Assembly: GCA_020226215.1 (NCBI GenBank)
Contig: CM035229.1
Coordinates: 81,113,343-81,177,342, forward strand
DNA: 64,000 nucleotides
From: Sindora glabra
Lineage: Eukaryota; Streptophyta; Magnoliopsida; Fabales; Fabaceae
Direction: 5' to 3'
Shown: positions 10,201-24,205 of the stretch, piece after piece
How the letters are laid out: every line of letters starts with the position of its first letter
Position numbering within the stretch: the first letter of the stretch is position 1
The notes under the pieces: model-generated
The model's input: only the letters and a program-made list of their open reading frames with translations
What the model was told of the DNA's origin: nothing
Database searches by the model: none
Position numbers and translations under genes: made by a program

Positions 10201-11958
10201 TCCCTTTATAAACTTCTTAACTATTTTAACTACTTAAACTATATCTACTGGACTCTAACTTGTGAATAATACGTGTCGTTATTACGGTTGTCATGTTCTT
10301 GGTGTTTTATTCTCTTTTCGTATTTCAAATATGGATGAGCTTTTTGTACACATTGGTTGAGTTTGCAAATATTTTGACAAAGTTACAATTTTTGTTAGTT
10401 TTATTTAAATATCTTGTGTCTTAAAAAACAATTAACTTTGTAAGTATGGGTTGTGTTACAAAGATGAAGGATTTTGCAACTTTATTGACAAAGTTTTCAA
10501 CGCATTTTCAAATTTTTATTCAAAAAAAAAAGAAAAGAAAATTAACTTTGTAAGTATGGGTTGCGTAACAAAGATGAAGGATTTTGTAACTTCGTTGACA
10601 AAGTTTTTAACACAAATCTTCAAATTTTTTTTTTTAATGAAGAAGTTGCAACAAAACCTAAGGAAGCTGTGACTTTTATCCATGAAATTTCCATAACACG
10701 TACCCATCCATGCTTTCATGGATACATTTGGAAGAATAATTTTTCAAATATTTGTGAACTTTGAAGTTATGTTTCTTTGATTACATTCCGGTTGCCAGCT
10801 TCTGCATCTTCTATATGCTTCCATGTGGATGCAGGTTGTATTAGCTGCTAATGACTTGCCTTCCATAAATGATGTGACTTACGCAGAGCTAATTGAAATA
10901 ATATCCAAGGTAATCAAATTTAGGGCAAATTACATTCATCTTTTCTAAGATCTGGTATAATTGCACACTTACCGTTCTATTTTAAAAGACATATAGTCAT
11001 CTTCCTTATTTTTGTGTGACATGGGAAGTGAGTGTAGGTTTAATATAGTAGGAAAAAGGAGCTGAATGTATATTTTTTTAGAATTGGAATGTCTTGTGCA
11101 ATTAAGATAAACCTCATAAGAAATGAGTATAATTAACCTTATAATTTAGTTTTGATAACTTTGGTATTATGATATTCATTGCTAAGTGCTAACTACTAAC
11201 ATGTTGGTTGCCTGCTTGCCAGTTAAAGGATAAAGAGGGACGGCTTATGGGTGTTGATGCTTCAAGTCTTTTACTTGCTAATTCTGGCAATGATTTGCCG
11301 GTAAGAAATTGAGCATTACATTTTGTTTTATTACATGAATAATTTTTTTGCTTGCATTATCAGATTATAACTTAAATTGAGTGCAGGTGATTGATCTTAC
11401 AATGGTATCACAAGAACTTGCATACCTGGCCAGTGATGCAGATCTTGTCATTTTGGAAGGGATGGTAAGATTTTCCTTTGTTATTTCTGGAAACCTCAAG
11501 CCCCATTCTCTCCATTTCCTTTGACTTTTATATTTTATTTTAAAAATGGATCATCATATACTTGTTGGCGTTTGATTTTTATATTTTATTTTAAAAATGG
11601 ATCATAATATACTTGTTGGCGTTGCCCATGAATATCAGATATAATGATTGAATTCCCCAAAATTCAAAATAAACACTGGCTTGTTCATTTTGACAGGGCC
11701 GTGGGATAGAAACTAATCTCTACGCTCAATTTAAATGTGATTCACTCAAGATCGGGATGGTAATTACTAATGAATTCAATCCTTACCATTGAAATTTTTG
11801 GTTAAATGATTTTATTGTGCTTATATTTTCTTTTCAGCTGAAGCATTGCTTTTTTCCTTCGTGCCCTCTATGTACAGGTGAAACATCCAGAGGTTGCACA
11901 ATTTCTTGGGGGACGTCTTTATGATTGCGTATTCAAATACAATGAAGCTGCAAGTTGA
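7289..11958 (+). CDS. DUF89 damage-control phosphatase (At2g17340 type)
   Basis: Twelve exons, 367 aa: 7289-7458, 8282-8347, 8569-8635, 8769-8837, 9161-9301, 9861-9989, 10103-10189, 10835-10909, 11223-11300, 11387-11464, 11697-11759, 11878-11958. All phases close. DUF89 subfamily II enzymes are metal-dependent phosphatases; the related domain also forms the C-terminus of plant pantothenate kinase 2 and is thought to hydrolyse 4'-phosphopantetheine or its oxidised forms, pre-empting damaged CoA. Visible hallmarks are [11 protein letters not shown] (D220/N221/D225, metal-site region), [40 protein letters not shown] and the C-terminal [16 protein letters not shown]. The length equals that remembered for the Arabidopsis protein. 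Intron 6 starts GC rather than GT. No targeting peptide is visible, so cytosol is likely. Substrate is inferred from the family. Confidence 0.95.
10431..10650 (+). repeat. 110-bp tandem duplication in DUF89 intron 7
   Basis: ATTAACTTTGTAAGTATGGG begins at 10431 and again at 10541 (period 110). Both copies continue through ACAAAGATGAAGGATTTTG and TTGACAAAGTTTT. The units differ by a few substitutions and by their A/T runs. Short ORFs read through the copies but have no protein character. Confidence 0.85.
11521..11622 (+). repeat. 51-bp tandem duplication in DUF89 intron 10
   Basis: Two adjacent copies (11521-11571 and 11572-11622) share TATTTTATTTTAAAAATGGA and the end ACTTGTTGGCGTT. They differ at only a few positions, so the duplication is recent compared with other repeats here. 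Confidence 0.9.
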
Positions 11959-14900
11959 GATGCCTGTTTCTTTGCTATACTAATAATGCAGCCTATCCAA
12001 TTTGTTTAGAATTATTACTCTTTCAAATAGATAGCTTCTTATGACTGAAACAGTGTGTCTTTTAGGATGCAAATTTAGTAAAAGATGGTAGAATTAAGAC
12101 ATTTCATATGGAGTAAAAATATTCAATCCCACACGCACGCACACACAAAAGATTTATAAATGATTTTTTTGGCACATAATTAACTTTTGATGGAGAGAAT
12201 ATGATCTCCAAGCATCAGTATAGGTGCAAACAACCAAACAGAAACTTGTGACTCTCTCCATTATTGATCAAACAAGCGAGGTTATCGTAGAATTGAAGAC
12301 ACCTATTATTATTGTAAAAGGAAAAGAGTAGAGTTGATGGTTTGTATAAATTCTTAAGTACCTTGTTGATAACAAGGATAAGGCCAAGATTGAAAGCCAC
12401 CTGTGGTAATTAAATATATATTATGTGATATGTAATGATTAATGATAATAATAACTAATTATAGCTCATTTGAGATAAAGATGGAAAGAAAACGAGGTCC
12501 TACCTTTGTATTTTTCACGTGGGTACGGTTATAATTATGCCTCAGGTGCAAATGGAGGTTACACGATTGTAACCATAAACATTTATATTCTGGGATCATA
12601 TTGATAATTATTTAATATTTATTTAATTATCTAATAATTAATTTTCAATTATTCTATTTAGAGAACTCTTATATAAAGTATATATTACTTTCATTGTTAC
12701 TTTAGTATTGAGATTATTTTTTTTTATTATTCATTACTGATTTGAGCGTTGGAAGGACATTAGCAGATCTCCATTCGTAATCCTTTAACAGTGTGTTTCG
12801 TCTTATTGATAAATTGGAGAAAGAGAAATTTAACCGATAATTAATAATATTTTTAAGGAAAAAAATATAATTTATACACGTGTTAGGGCTTTATGTGTAA
12901 CTAGTAGTTTAAAGTATTAAAAATAGGTCATTTGTGATTTGTAGAGTTGATACTTTATTTATTTGTACTTGTTTTTAGTTCAAACGAAACTTGGCACATG
13001 CCTTTCATGTGTTTTTCTTTCTAATTTATTAAATTGAAATGGAGCTTAAAAAAATTGTAATTTATGTTATTAATATTTTCATTTCTTCTTCAATCTCAAA
13101 TTTTGATAATTCAATTTGAGAATAATAAATTAAGAACAACAGATAAAATTAAGGACAAATTCACAGTGAAATTATGTGAAATTAGGGCTAATAAGGGGAT
13201 AAGTGATTTGCATATAATAATTTTTATTAGATTTGGTTAACAATTATAACATGGGTGGATAAAGTGTCAATAGTGCAAATTATATGTGACTTTTTTTCAA
13301 AATTTTAATCTGACTAAGTAGGTAAATAAGGTGATATTACAAGAGATAAAGTATATTCTCTCTATGTTTAATTATAATATATGAATTCAAATTAAATTAA
13401 ATTGATTGGTATTTAAATTATAATATGCATACGGATAATATAAAACTAGTAGGTTAGTAGCATTACTTAAAAATCAATTAGTACACATATGAAATAAGTT
13501 TTCACGGAGAGTTGAATTTTTTAAGAAGTAATTTCCTATATAAACTTTGTAAAAGATATTTAAAGTTATTTGGTTTAACTTTAGACTTTTCAAAAAGTGT
13601 TAACAAAATAACCATTATACTCCTAATATTATTATAATACATATTAATAAATTTTAATTATTATTAATTAAATTTAATATGAATAATTTTATTTTTATAT
13701 TTATCAAGAATATAGAAAGTAGTACTCACCTAAACCTAAAGAGATGTGAGTAAGCAATTTTTCATATTTATGAAAAATAGGACTTCCAAGAAAATCTTAT
13801 TTTTTTAATTTATTAGATAATGATTAAATAAATAATCAACTTTATTTCTATTTACTAGGAAATAGAATTTCTTATATTATCACTATGAATCAAATGACTC
13901 CTCAATAACATATGAGATTCAAAGTACTATATTGAGAAATTCATCAAATTAGTACTTGAAAAATTTGTTATATATCAAATTAATATCAAAAGATTTTTCT
14001 AATCAATTTAATATCAATGTCAAAAGTTTTAGTATTAATTCAATCTTTTGTAAGATTTTTTTGTACTAAATTTATGTAAGAAAATTTTTAATATTAATTT
14101 AATATTAACCGATTTTTTTAATTAGTGTGTTGGAGTTTTCCCTGCCTTATTTATTCTTTGCGTGCGGTCTATCATCAAAAGAATATTAAAACGTGCAAGC
14201 CGTGGTATTGCTAATGAACCAAATCAAAGGTAGTAAGATACTATAATACTAGTTAGTTATGCTTAAATTATATTCTTATCTCTTATTTTCAGCCAGACAT
14301 TTTCTTCTTATCTTTAAATAATATTGTTTGCTAAAACTTAGATCACTCAATAAAAATAAATCAATCCCTTTCTAGCCCCTTCATTTTATACATTAATATT
14401 TACTTTTATGGAATTCTTTGGTTCATTAAAAATAAAAGGCGTACATATAACGCGAGACTCACACACTTATTTCATAAATTCTTAACCCAGTGAGATGAAG
14501 AAAATTCCAATAAAAAAATGTTTCATACTCTTGATTTTGGGTTATACATGGATTCGTACTAGAAAAATAACATGAATTTTTATGAAAGTTTAAGGTAAAA
14601 GTTATCAAAAATTTAATTTTTATATAAAATTCTGTAATTTTTTTTAATAAAAAGTTGTAAATACGTAAAAATCTTCTATAACACAAATATATAAAAAAAA
14701 TGCAACTTCATCGATCAAAGTTGTATCAGAAAAATCTTTCAAAAATTTTCTTAATTCTATATAGATGTTAATTATAACTTTTGATCAAAAAAAGTTGAAA
14801 AAATAATTAAATCGTTTTATAAAATTATAAAATTATATATATCGATACCCATCAGCGCAAGCTTAATCTCATATTTTGTCAGGATTTTTTTCTTTTTTCT

Positions 14901-15772
14901 TCATTTGGAGTTTATCAATAATTAAAATCGAATATCGTATGTATAACGATCTTATTCCCGTTTTCTCCATACACCATGTTAATGTGTATGACAGATAACA
15001 TCTTCACGTGTTTCCATACTCCACGAAGTTACATGACATATTACGACTTTACATTTTGTCCACTTTTGTTTTGTCTTCATCCAATCATTGTTAGAGCGTT
15101 TTAATCATGCTTAGCCTAATACCCCACTTACATATTCCATTACTATGATCTCATATTTTAAATAAAGAGAAAACACGATATTTATGGAGATTATCATTAT
15201 TATATTTTTTAAGATCTATAATTAGTAGTTTTTTATTTTTATTATCATAACTTTTTTGTCTCTTTTATCACTTATAACAATAAAATAAATAATAAAAATA
15301 AATAATATTATAAAAAAGTATATATGTATTTGATATTATTTTGATAAAATTTAATATTTTACTTCAATATTTTTTATTTATTTTAATATTATAAATAAAA
15401 GAAAATATGAATAATTATAATAAAAATACAAATAAAAATAAAAAATCAATAGTATTAATTATAAAATTTAAAGAATACAATAATCATAATCTTTAAAAAT
15501 AAAGAATTAAATATTATGTTTATGGAAAAATTTTAATATCAAATATGAATATAATATTGCACCAAATCATGGCTTCTGATTATAGCATGATAGAGATGGA
15601 AAACACATAAATGATTAACTATATTTAAGTTGTTAAATATACTTGTCATCCGTTAATTAATTGCAACCTTTTTTGATAATTGCTTCCTCTATGTAATTAG
15701 TTCTTTTGTTATTGCTTGAAATACAATCAACAATGTGACAAGGAGATTTCGTGCCTCAGCTATCTCTTTGTG

Positions 15773-16070
15773 TTTCCAAGAAGTTCTTTAGGAATGAGAT
15801 ACAAGAGTTTTGATTAATGGAACACGAAGCTTCTTTAGAAAAAAGTGAAGAAAGAACCTCTCTTTAATAAGTTAACTCGATTATGAATCCTATCATAGGA
15901 TTCATACCTATTTTATTAATATTTCTAAGAAGTTCCGTGAGAGTGAAATACAAGAATTTTGATTGATGGAGCATGAAATTTTTTCAAAGAGAAATGAAGA
16001 ATGAATCCTTTTTTAATAAATCAATCAAATTATAGATCTTATTATAGAATTCATACTCATTTTATTAGTG
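15773..16070 (+). repeat. 149-bp two-copy tandem duplication
   Basis: TTTCCAAGAAGTTC at 15773 recurs as TTTCTAAGAAGTTC at 15922. Both copies carry GA.ATACAAGA.TTTTGATT.ATGGA and end near CATACC/TCATTTTATTA. The copies have diverged clearly, so the duplication is old. Confidence 0.75.
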
Positions 16071-17592
16071 TTAAGTCTTTATTTATTTTCTATTTTTAAA
16101 AATATTTTTTCTATTTTTTTATTTTTAAAAACATAAGAACTTGTTTGACAAATTGTTTTTAAAATTTATTTTTAAAAACTATTATCTAAATATATAACTT
16201 AAAACAAGAAAATAAAAATAATTTTTAATTATTTTTTAAACTTATTTTTTTGTTATGAATATTGATTTTATAATTAAATAAAATATTTTTTTATTTATAA
16301 TATTAATCACCTCTTAATCTTAATTTTCCTTTAATATGAAAATAATTTTTAAGAACAAGAAAATAATTTTTAAAAATATAAAAATAAAAACATATCCAAA
16401 CGTACCCTTAATTGCACATAATATATGTCACATAGAGTTTAATTAATAATAATCATTTGTATAATAAATAAACGTAATTATTAACAATCTATTATTAATT
16501 TATGCGACATTCAACTCTCAAAAACTGCAGCATGTACAAGGTTTCAACTGTTCTAAGCTCCATTCAACTAATTCAGGAAAAAAAAAATGGTGAACTTAAC
16601 TACCGAAAAAGAATGAAAAATGAAAAAACACCCAAGGAACGTGGATGCTTATCCTAATTATGATATAAAATTGGAAAAAAGATGAAGCATTATATGACAA
16701 TAAAAATACTGTGTGGGTTTGCAAAAGTTCACGTAAAGAATGATTTTACCATGTGTTATTTTCCTCTTTTTCTTTCCCCCCTTTAAAGATGAATGAGACA
16801 TTACACCTTAAAATACATATAAAGTCTATGGTTAACAACCACAATCTTTAGGTGAATTATGTCACCCCTCTCCTCACCAAAACAAACTTGTTTTGACTTC
16901 TTTACCCCCTTCCATCATGTTGTTTATTATGAATTAATTAGTATTATCTCATGTTAAGATTCATCATGTTAGTTCTATATTTGAGAGAAAGAAATTTAAT
17001 AATTTATATATGGTTAATAGTCAAAATGCTACATCTTTAGGGTGATTGAGCTAATAATATTAAATCATTACTTTTTTGTGTCAAACATCATAAATTTTAT
17101 GTAAAAGAGATCTTGAACTGTTAAAACATATTTAGGGACTATTAAAATTTTGGTAAAGTTTTTGTGACGAGTTGGTTCTTGATAGTAATAGTGTTGTCAC
17201 TATTCGTCACTATTCTTTCTATTTTTTTTTAAATTTCTCAAAATTCCGTGCACAATCTCAAAGGAAATTAATATCTAACTGTCTATAATATAAAATTAAC
17301 ATGATAAATATTAATATTAATATGAAAAAAAGGTATAAAACTCTTTGTTATATCTCCTCCTCATAAATATTTATATTTTAGAGATTATAATGATAATTAT
17401 TTAATAATTATATAATTATCTAACAGCCACTTTTCAACTATCCTATCCATTATTACTTAAATTATTTTTTATTACACATTACTAACTTGAACGTTAAAAT
17501 TTTTCTGAAAGTTTCACTCTGTCCTTTTTTTTTTTTTGTGTAGATATATCGAGGGGAGAAGGAATCTAGCACCTCCCACTCTATAATATTAA

Positions 17593-17895
17593 AAATTTAT
17601 TTGTCTCTATAAAATAAATTTTTTATCAATTTCATTCCTAATTAAAAGTTTGTATTAATCTAGTCCTTTCAACATTAAAAATTTTCAAATTCCAATCATT
17701 TCGTATATAATATAGAATATTAAATTATTGTATAAAAATTAAAATTTAAGAATTTTTAATCTTATGGATATTAAATTAATATAAATTTTACCTAGAAACA
17801 AAATTGATAAAAATTCAATTTTATAGGATAAAAATAGATTTCTAGAAAAAAAATTGATAAAAATTTAATTTTATACGTTAAAAATATATTTTTAG
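17593..17895. repeat. Foldback element related to 1107-1376, with duplicated right arm
   Basis: The left arm (from 17593) includes CTATAAAATAAATTTTTTAT. The reverse complement of the right arm (ending 17841) includes CTATAAAATTGAATTTTTAT; pairing covers about 75-100 bp. The outer part of the right arm is repeated in tandem (period about 57) up to about 17895. Arm sequences resemble the foldback at 1107-1376, suggesting one family. Confidence 0.5.
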
Positions 17896-19773
17896 TCTAA
17901 AATTAAGAAGTCAGCAATTAGCATCGAATTATGAATTTAAAAGGATACCAGCCTCAATTTTTACTGTTTTAATTACCTTACTGCAAGCCACTTCACAGAG
18001 AGGTGGAAATAGAAAATTACTTGTTTTGCTCATTAGCTCACAATTAAAAAAAAAATGTCGTTGTGTGTTGAGGGATGATTAAAGTTACAAAAGAATTGAA
18101 CTATTCAAGAATAATTTTAGATCAGTTTATAAAAAAAATTATATAAATTTACTTTTAAATTAATTGAGTTTGATTAATATAAAAATTAAGTTTAAATTTT
18201 TTATTATTCGATTTGAATTATTAACAAATTTAAACAATTTTATCATGAAGTATTTTTATATTATATTTAAATAAAATAGATATAACATATAAATAATATT
18301 ATATATAAATCTCATATTATTAAGTCATAAATGAATATAAATATTATAATATAAAAAATATAAAATTTAAGTATAAAATTTATGCATTGTGAGTCTGTTT
18401 AAGCATGTGCGAACTCATTTTAGTCTACTTATAATCTGAGTAGGAATTCAAATTTAAATATTTTAAATTTAATTAAAATTTAAATTAAATAATATATGAT
18501 TTATTTAAATTTATGTTTGAATAAAAATTTCGAATTTAGACTTCAAAGGAGTTCGGGTTCAAGCACATGTCAAATATTCAGAAATTTCGGTTTACATGCC
18601 AGCGAAAATAAGGGAAATTTAAATTTAATTTATTATTAATATAAAATATTTTATATTATTAATAAATAAAAATATATTATTAAAAATAACAATAATTAAA
18701 TTTTTTTAATAATAATAAAAATTTTAATAATTTTTTTTAGTAATATAATAATATATAATTAGATAATAATATAAAATTAATTTATATCATCAATAAACCA
18801 AATTTAAATCTAAATGAGAATGGCAAGAGAGACGTCGTTGTTGATCATCATATTCCATCATGACATTGATAGAGTGATGATATTAAAGGCAGCGGAAGCC
18901 GGTAGTCGTGACACATGCATGAAATCATATGACTCCAATTTTTTATTTTTTTATTTTTTATTTTTTTGTGACGATGGGATTAATTATCTTGTATTATAAA
19001 AAATTAAAGTTAAAAGTAGATGACTTCTCATGTGAAAATTATTATGGATTTTAAAAAGCCTTTTGTTATTTTCTATGTTTCGTGTTTTGTCGTGATTTGA
19101 GTTTTGCATTTTGTTTCATGTAGATTTAATTTATAACGCAATTCCAAACATTTTTTTTAATAAAATTCTTGTAACTGTTTTCGTTTTTTAAGATCAATTT
19201 ATATTATAAATTTTTTGAAGACTTTATGATAAGGAGTATGAAAGTATTTATATATTATATAATTTTTTAAAAAAATTAGCATTATATTTTTGATAATCTA
19301 GTTTTAAAATTTAAAATTAAATTGAGATCTTTCATTTGGTGATTGGAGAAGAATAGTTTGAATGACGACGAAACAGATCGACAAGCAATAGATTTTAAGG
19401 AAAAATTTACTTGGTCTACATGCTGTGAGACTTTATTTACAACTAAAAATTTATAATTTATAACTTTAATATTTTGTATACCTATTTTATATTTTTCATT
19501 AAATATGACAGAATCTGGCAAATATTTCATATCTATTATTCTTCCTCTTTTATTAAACTAAAATAAAATTTTAAAAATTAAATTTATATTATCTCTCCTA
19601 TTTCTTCTTCAATCTCAAATTTAGCACCTTAATTTTAAAAGAGTAAATTGAGAATGACAAATAAAAAAAAACTTATCTTACATAAAATAGTTTTTGTTCA
19701 ATTGAAAAATATAATATAATTAATCTATAAAATACTAATGGTGTAAATTATAAGTTGTGTCTTTTTTACACTT

Positions 19774-20110
19774 TAAAGTGTGGGTAAACAGATTATAAAT
19801 AAGATTTTTTTCATGGTTATAGTGTGTTTTTCCTGAATTTTTGAAAGTGAGAGAATATCATGATTCATGCTCTTTTGTAACTGCATAAATATGTGGTAAA
19901 TATTAATTTGAATAAATTTCATTCATGTTCCTTAAAATAATTTAAAGTGTAGGTAAACAAATTATAAATAAGATTCTTTCGTAGTTAAAGTGTGTTTTTC
20001 CTGAATTTTAACCTTTATTTATTTTGAAAGTGAGAGAATATCATGCTCTTTTATAAGCGCATAGATGTGTGGTAAATATTAATTTGAATAAATTTCACTC
20101 ATCTTTTTTT
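19774..20110 (+). repeat. 169-bp two-copy tandem duplication
   Basis: TTAAAGTGTGGGTAAACA near 19774 recurs as TTAAAGTGTAGGTAAACA 169 bases on. Both copies share GTGTGTTTTTCCTGAATTTT, GAAAGTGAGAGAATATCATG and GGTAAATATTAATTTGAATA. There are small insertions between the copies. Confidence 0.85.
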
Positions 20111-20473
20111 AAAAAAAATATGTAATTAATGATGAAAATATATATTTTGATATTAAAATATATATTAAAGTAAAAATATAGTTATCTGTATAAAATATGT
20201 TTCAATATTGAAAATAAAATATTTAATAAAATAGTCAAGAAACTCTAAAGTTTATAGTTGTATTTATTAAATGAGTTAAAATGTTAAAAACATAAATTTG
20301 AATTTTATTTATATTAATCACATAGTTCAAAATATAAATATAAATTTCAGAAAATATTCAAATTTTTCATAAGATAATAAATAACTTTTTATTAAAATAT
20401 TAAAAATTTTGGTAATGCAATGTTTAACAATAAATATTTTTTTAGGATATGTAACATGTAAAGTATATAAAAA

Positions 20474-20750
20474 ATTATAAAATTTTATTTAATAAATTAT
20501 CAAAATAAATTTAAAAATATTTTAAAAATACATGTTAAAGTATCATCTTAAAAATAATCTTGAATTATCAATTTTAAATAAATTTATTGGTTTAAATAAT
20601 ACTTTGACAAAGATTACAAAATTTTATTTAATAAAATATTTAAATAAATTTGATATATTTTTAAAATACATGTTAGAATATTATTTTACAAATTATCTTG
20701 AAGGAATTATCATTTTAAAGTAATTTTATTAATTTAAATATTATTTTCAA
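20474..20750 (+). repeat. 139-bp two-copy tandem duplication
   Basis: ATTATAAAATTTTATTTAAT at 20474 recurs as ATTACAAAATTTTATTTAAT at 20613, and both copies continue to AAAATACATGTTA.A.TAT. It is low-complexity sequence, but the register is unambiguous. Confidence 0.75.
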
Positions 20751-21479
20751 AAGGATTTTAAATATTATAATATTCAAAATTGTAAAATTGGTACAATAAA
20801 AATAAAGTCAACAACAGTTACTTTCAATGAAGATTAGAAAATTTTTTAAAAATACAGAAAAATCAGTAAATTATGTCCAAACTTCACGGTAAATCAACGA
20901 AAATTTTCCTATTAATTTTGTTGTGAGAAAACATTTTAAAAAATAAGAAATTAAGATGTGAGAAACGCAATCCTCACGCAACCACACCATAGTCTACATT
21001 CGAATTGAATTCTTAATTTCTATTTTGTTCTCTCATTTTTATTGAATTATGGTTTCTGGGTAGCCTATGGTCCAAGGGCCAATACCAGTCAAGCTAGGTG
21101 CAAGCCCAATCCAATTCTAAACTCAAAGCTTTTTATATACTAATTAATTAATAATTAATTGAGTAACATGGCCAAAAATATATATTAAGTAACGAGTTAT
21201 TATTCCATAAACTTTGTTGATAAGTAAAAAAAATTTAAATTTAAATTATCCTCATTGTAAATTAATTTTATATTATCATTTTTATATATTTTTAAGATAA
21301 TAAAAATTATTAACATATTTTTAGTATTAATAAAAATTGTTAATTCTTAATATCATATCATATTTTTATTTGTTAATAGTGTAAAAAATTTAAATTAATA
21401 TTAAATTAAATTTTAATTCAAATAAAAATTCAATAAATTATATCATAGTGCCACTTCCTAAACTTCCTTTAAAAGAGAT

Positions 21480-22345
21480 GTTAGCGTTGATCTTTATTTC
21501 AAATAGGTATTGATTTTATAAATTATTACTATTATTTCTCAAAATATCTTTTTTTAATTATGAGAATGTATAAATTGAGATCAAAATTTTGAACGACCAT
21601 AAGTTTATATTTAATTATTCATTTTGGGTGAATTTTTTTTGAATTCCATATAACTTTTCGATATCTATACACTTGCAAAATGTCAAAGGTGTTTTGCCTG
21701 CTCTGATTAGTAAAAAAAGATAAATAGTAGTATATTATTCTTTAATAATTTTGTTAGTAACGTATTACTATTTCATCTCCAAACAGTAATATCAATTAAA
21801 AAATATAAAATAAATGGATAAATCAAGTCTAATTAAGTTAAATTCACAATGAAACTGTCATAAAATAATATGTTATTGTTTAAATAGGAAACAATAATAC
21901 TTTTTTTTATTTGACTTATTGTTGTTTGATCTGAAAACAATAATATCAATGAAAAAAATAAAGAAACATATGTAAATTAAGTTAAATTCATAATGAAACA
22001 GGCATAAAATAATATATTACTGTTTGAATAAATAATAATAATATTTTATTTTTTTGTCATACTTGTTGCTGCTTGGTTTGAAATTAGTAATATGAATTAA
22101 AAAATAAAGTAATACATGTAAATCAAGTGTGATTTATAATGAAACTACCAAAAAATAATATGTTATTATTTAAATAGGAAACAATAACATGTTATTTTTC
22201 TAATCTAGAATAAGTAATATGAATAAAAAACAAATAAATACAGGAAAATTAAATAAAATTCACAATAAAATTATCATAAAATAATATGTTACTATTTGAA
22301 TAGGAAACAATAGCACTTTATTCTTTTGGTATCACTTATTACCTC
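21480..22345 (+). repeat. Tandem-repeat element, relative of 48290-51377
   Basis: The left part (about 21570-21690) aligns with about 48645-48760. Both have AAATTGAG.TCAAAA.TTT, a spacer, TTTCATATAACTTTT-like text, then GCAAAATG.CAAA. The right part holds about four units of about 130 bp built on TAAATCAAGT.TAATTAA, AAACTG.CATAAAATAATATG and TTATTGTTT. The same word set forms the larger array at 48.9-50.3 kb. Ends were not located. Confidence 0.6.
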
Positions 22346-24205
22346 CAAATTCTTATTTATTTTTATTTTTATGTTACTAAAAATTTATTTTAATTTCTAA
22401 AAAATTAAAAATTCTTTAATTTTAACATGCAACAACAAAGATTTTTATTTTAGTACTTTTCTTTTTCCCAAAATACATTATAAGTGTATTGTTTTGTCTT
22501 TTAGATTTTGTGATAAATTGTTATTTGTTGGTGAACTTAAATAAAAGAAAGTAGACATGTGGTACCTTATTTAATTTATTACAACAAATGGTACCAGCCT
22601 AAACTTTTCCCATAAAAATTATATGATTATTAGAGTTTAAATTAAATCTATGCTGCTAATTTAAAAAAATTTACATTATTAATGAAAACAAAGATGATAC
22701 ATTATTAAAAATAATAATAATTAAAATTTTCATTGATAATAGCAAAAATTTAATTATTTTAATGACATAATAATAAATGAATAATAATATAAAATTATTT
22801 TAAAATTAAAGATAATTTTTTACTATACTCATGTTGTATGATGAAATATTGTGTAATATAAAAACTCGAAAGAAGGTCATAATAATTTCAATACACTTGT
22901 GATAATATGTAATTTACTTATCAACAGAAGGTTAATGGCGTAATTAAATTTAAATGATACGAGTCCAACAGGTCAACTCACATTGTGATAAAAATGAATA
23001 CAAGAAGAACTGAAATTAATTTTAGTCCTTTAAAAAGATTGCATAATTAATTTTATATGTGATGAGTATTTTACTTAAAAAATGTATGAATGTAATAAAA
23101 ATTTGGATAAAAATAAATTTTAAATTTGATATAAAATTATGATCAATAACTATACAAATAATCAAATTAAATGAGTATCTAGAGTTTAGAATTGAAAATT
23201 CAGTACTAAAAATACAGATTTCATTATTAATTTTTAGAAATTATTATGCATATATAATGTTTCATTAATGGTCTATATATAATTTTTAATATGAATTAAA
23301 ATTTATAAAACTTTTTTAAAAAATAAAAATAAATTATTTTCTTATATCATGTTAATAATACATTATATTAGAATGAATATGAAATTTGTATCTTTTAAAA
23401 TAGGCTTTAAATTTGATTTATTGTTAATATCAATATAAATCTACTTTATATTATTTATTTATTTATTATTGTATCAATAAAGAATTGTTAAATTTTATTT
23501 ACTAATATTAAAAAAATTTAATTAATATTATTTTTTAATTATGCATCTTTTTATTGATTGATTATGTAAAATATTTTAAATTAATAGTGAATTAAATTTA
23601 AAATTTTTAAAATGGTATCTAGTGTATTAAACGCTAATAATATAGAAATTTTTCTCCTTTTTAACTATTAAAATGAAAAATAAAAATATTATTATGGGAA
23701 ACAAATCATACGCGTACTCTATATAATATAGGTTATACGAGTATTTAACTGTTTAGGAAAAATACCCTATATTTAAAATAATTGATACGAGAAAAACCAT
23801 CTTAATTATTGTCCCTGAAACCAACAGTAACGTAACAATGTCATTAAATCATTAACGTATAAGACGTTTTTGTTGACAATGTACCCCCCTGTCTTTTTTT
23901 TTTTTTTTTAAATATTGTAATTAGGTGAAGCCTAATTATATTGGACCCCAATCATCTATTAATTATATTTTAATTTAAATTAAGAAAGAGATTTAACAGA
24001 TAATTGACTATCTTGACATTTTTAACACCTGTTTAACCTAATTCCCGCAGAGAAAGAAAGAAATAAAATAAATTAAAGTCCGTCCTTTTTGGTTGAGAAA
24101 TACAAATTTGGTTGACTCGTTTTCTTCTCCTCCTTCCACACACTACTCCTGAACGAACGCACACTCCTGCCGTCTTCCCCCCGAGGGGCCCCGTATCTTC
24201 TCTGT

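Larger units (their letters stand above)
11959..24205. other. 12-kb AT-rich spacer, no gene recognised
   Basis: No ORF with protein-like composition was found on either strand; the short ORFs are AT-driven. The spacer contains two-copy tandem duplications (15773-16070, 19774-20110, 20474-20750), a foldback repeat (17593-17841) and a tandem-repeat cluster (21480-22345). The last 200 bases have a pyrimidine-rich, promoter-like composition in front of the hAT-derived gene. No tRNA or known plant miRNA was recognised by eye. Confidence 0.5.

Noticed and set aside
10451..10764. Three ORFs of 67-73 codons in DUF89 intron 7
   Set aside because: They read through the 110-bp tandem duplication inside a well-supported intron.
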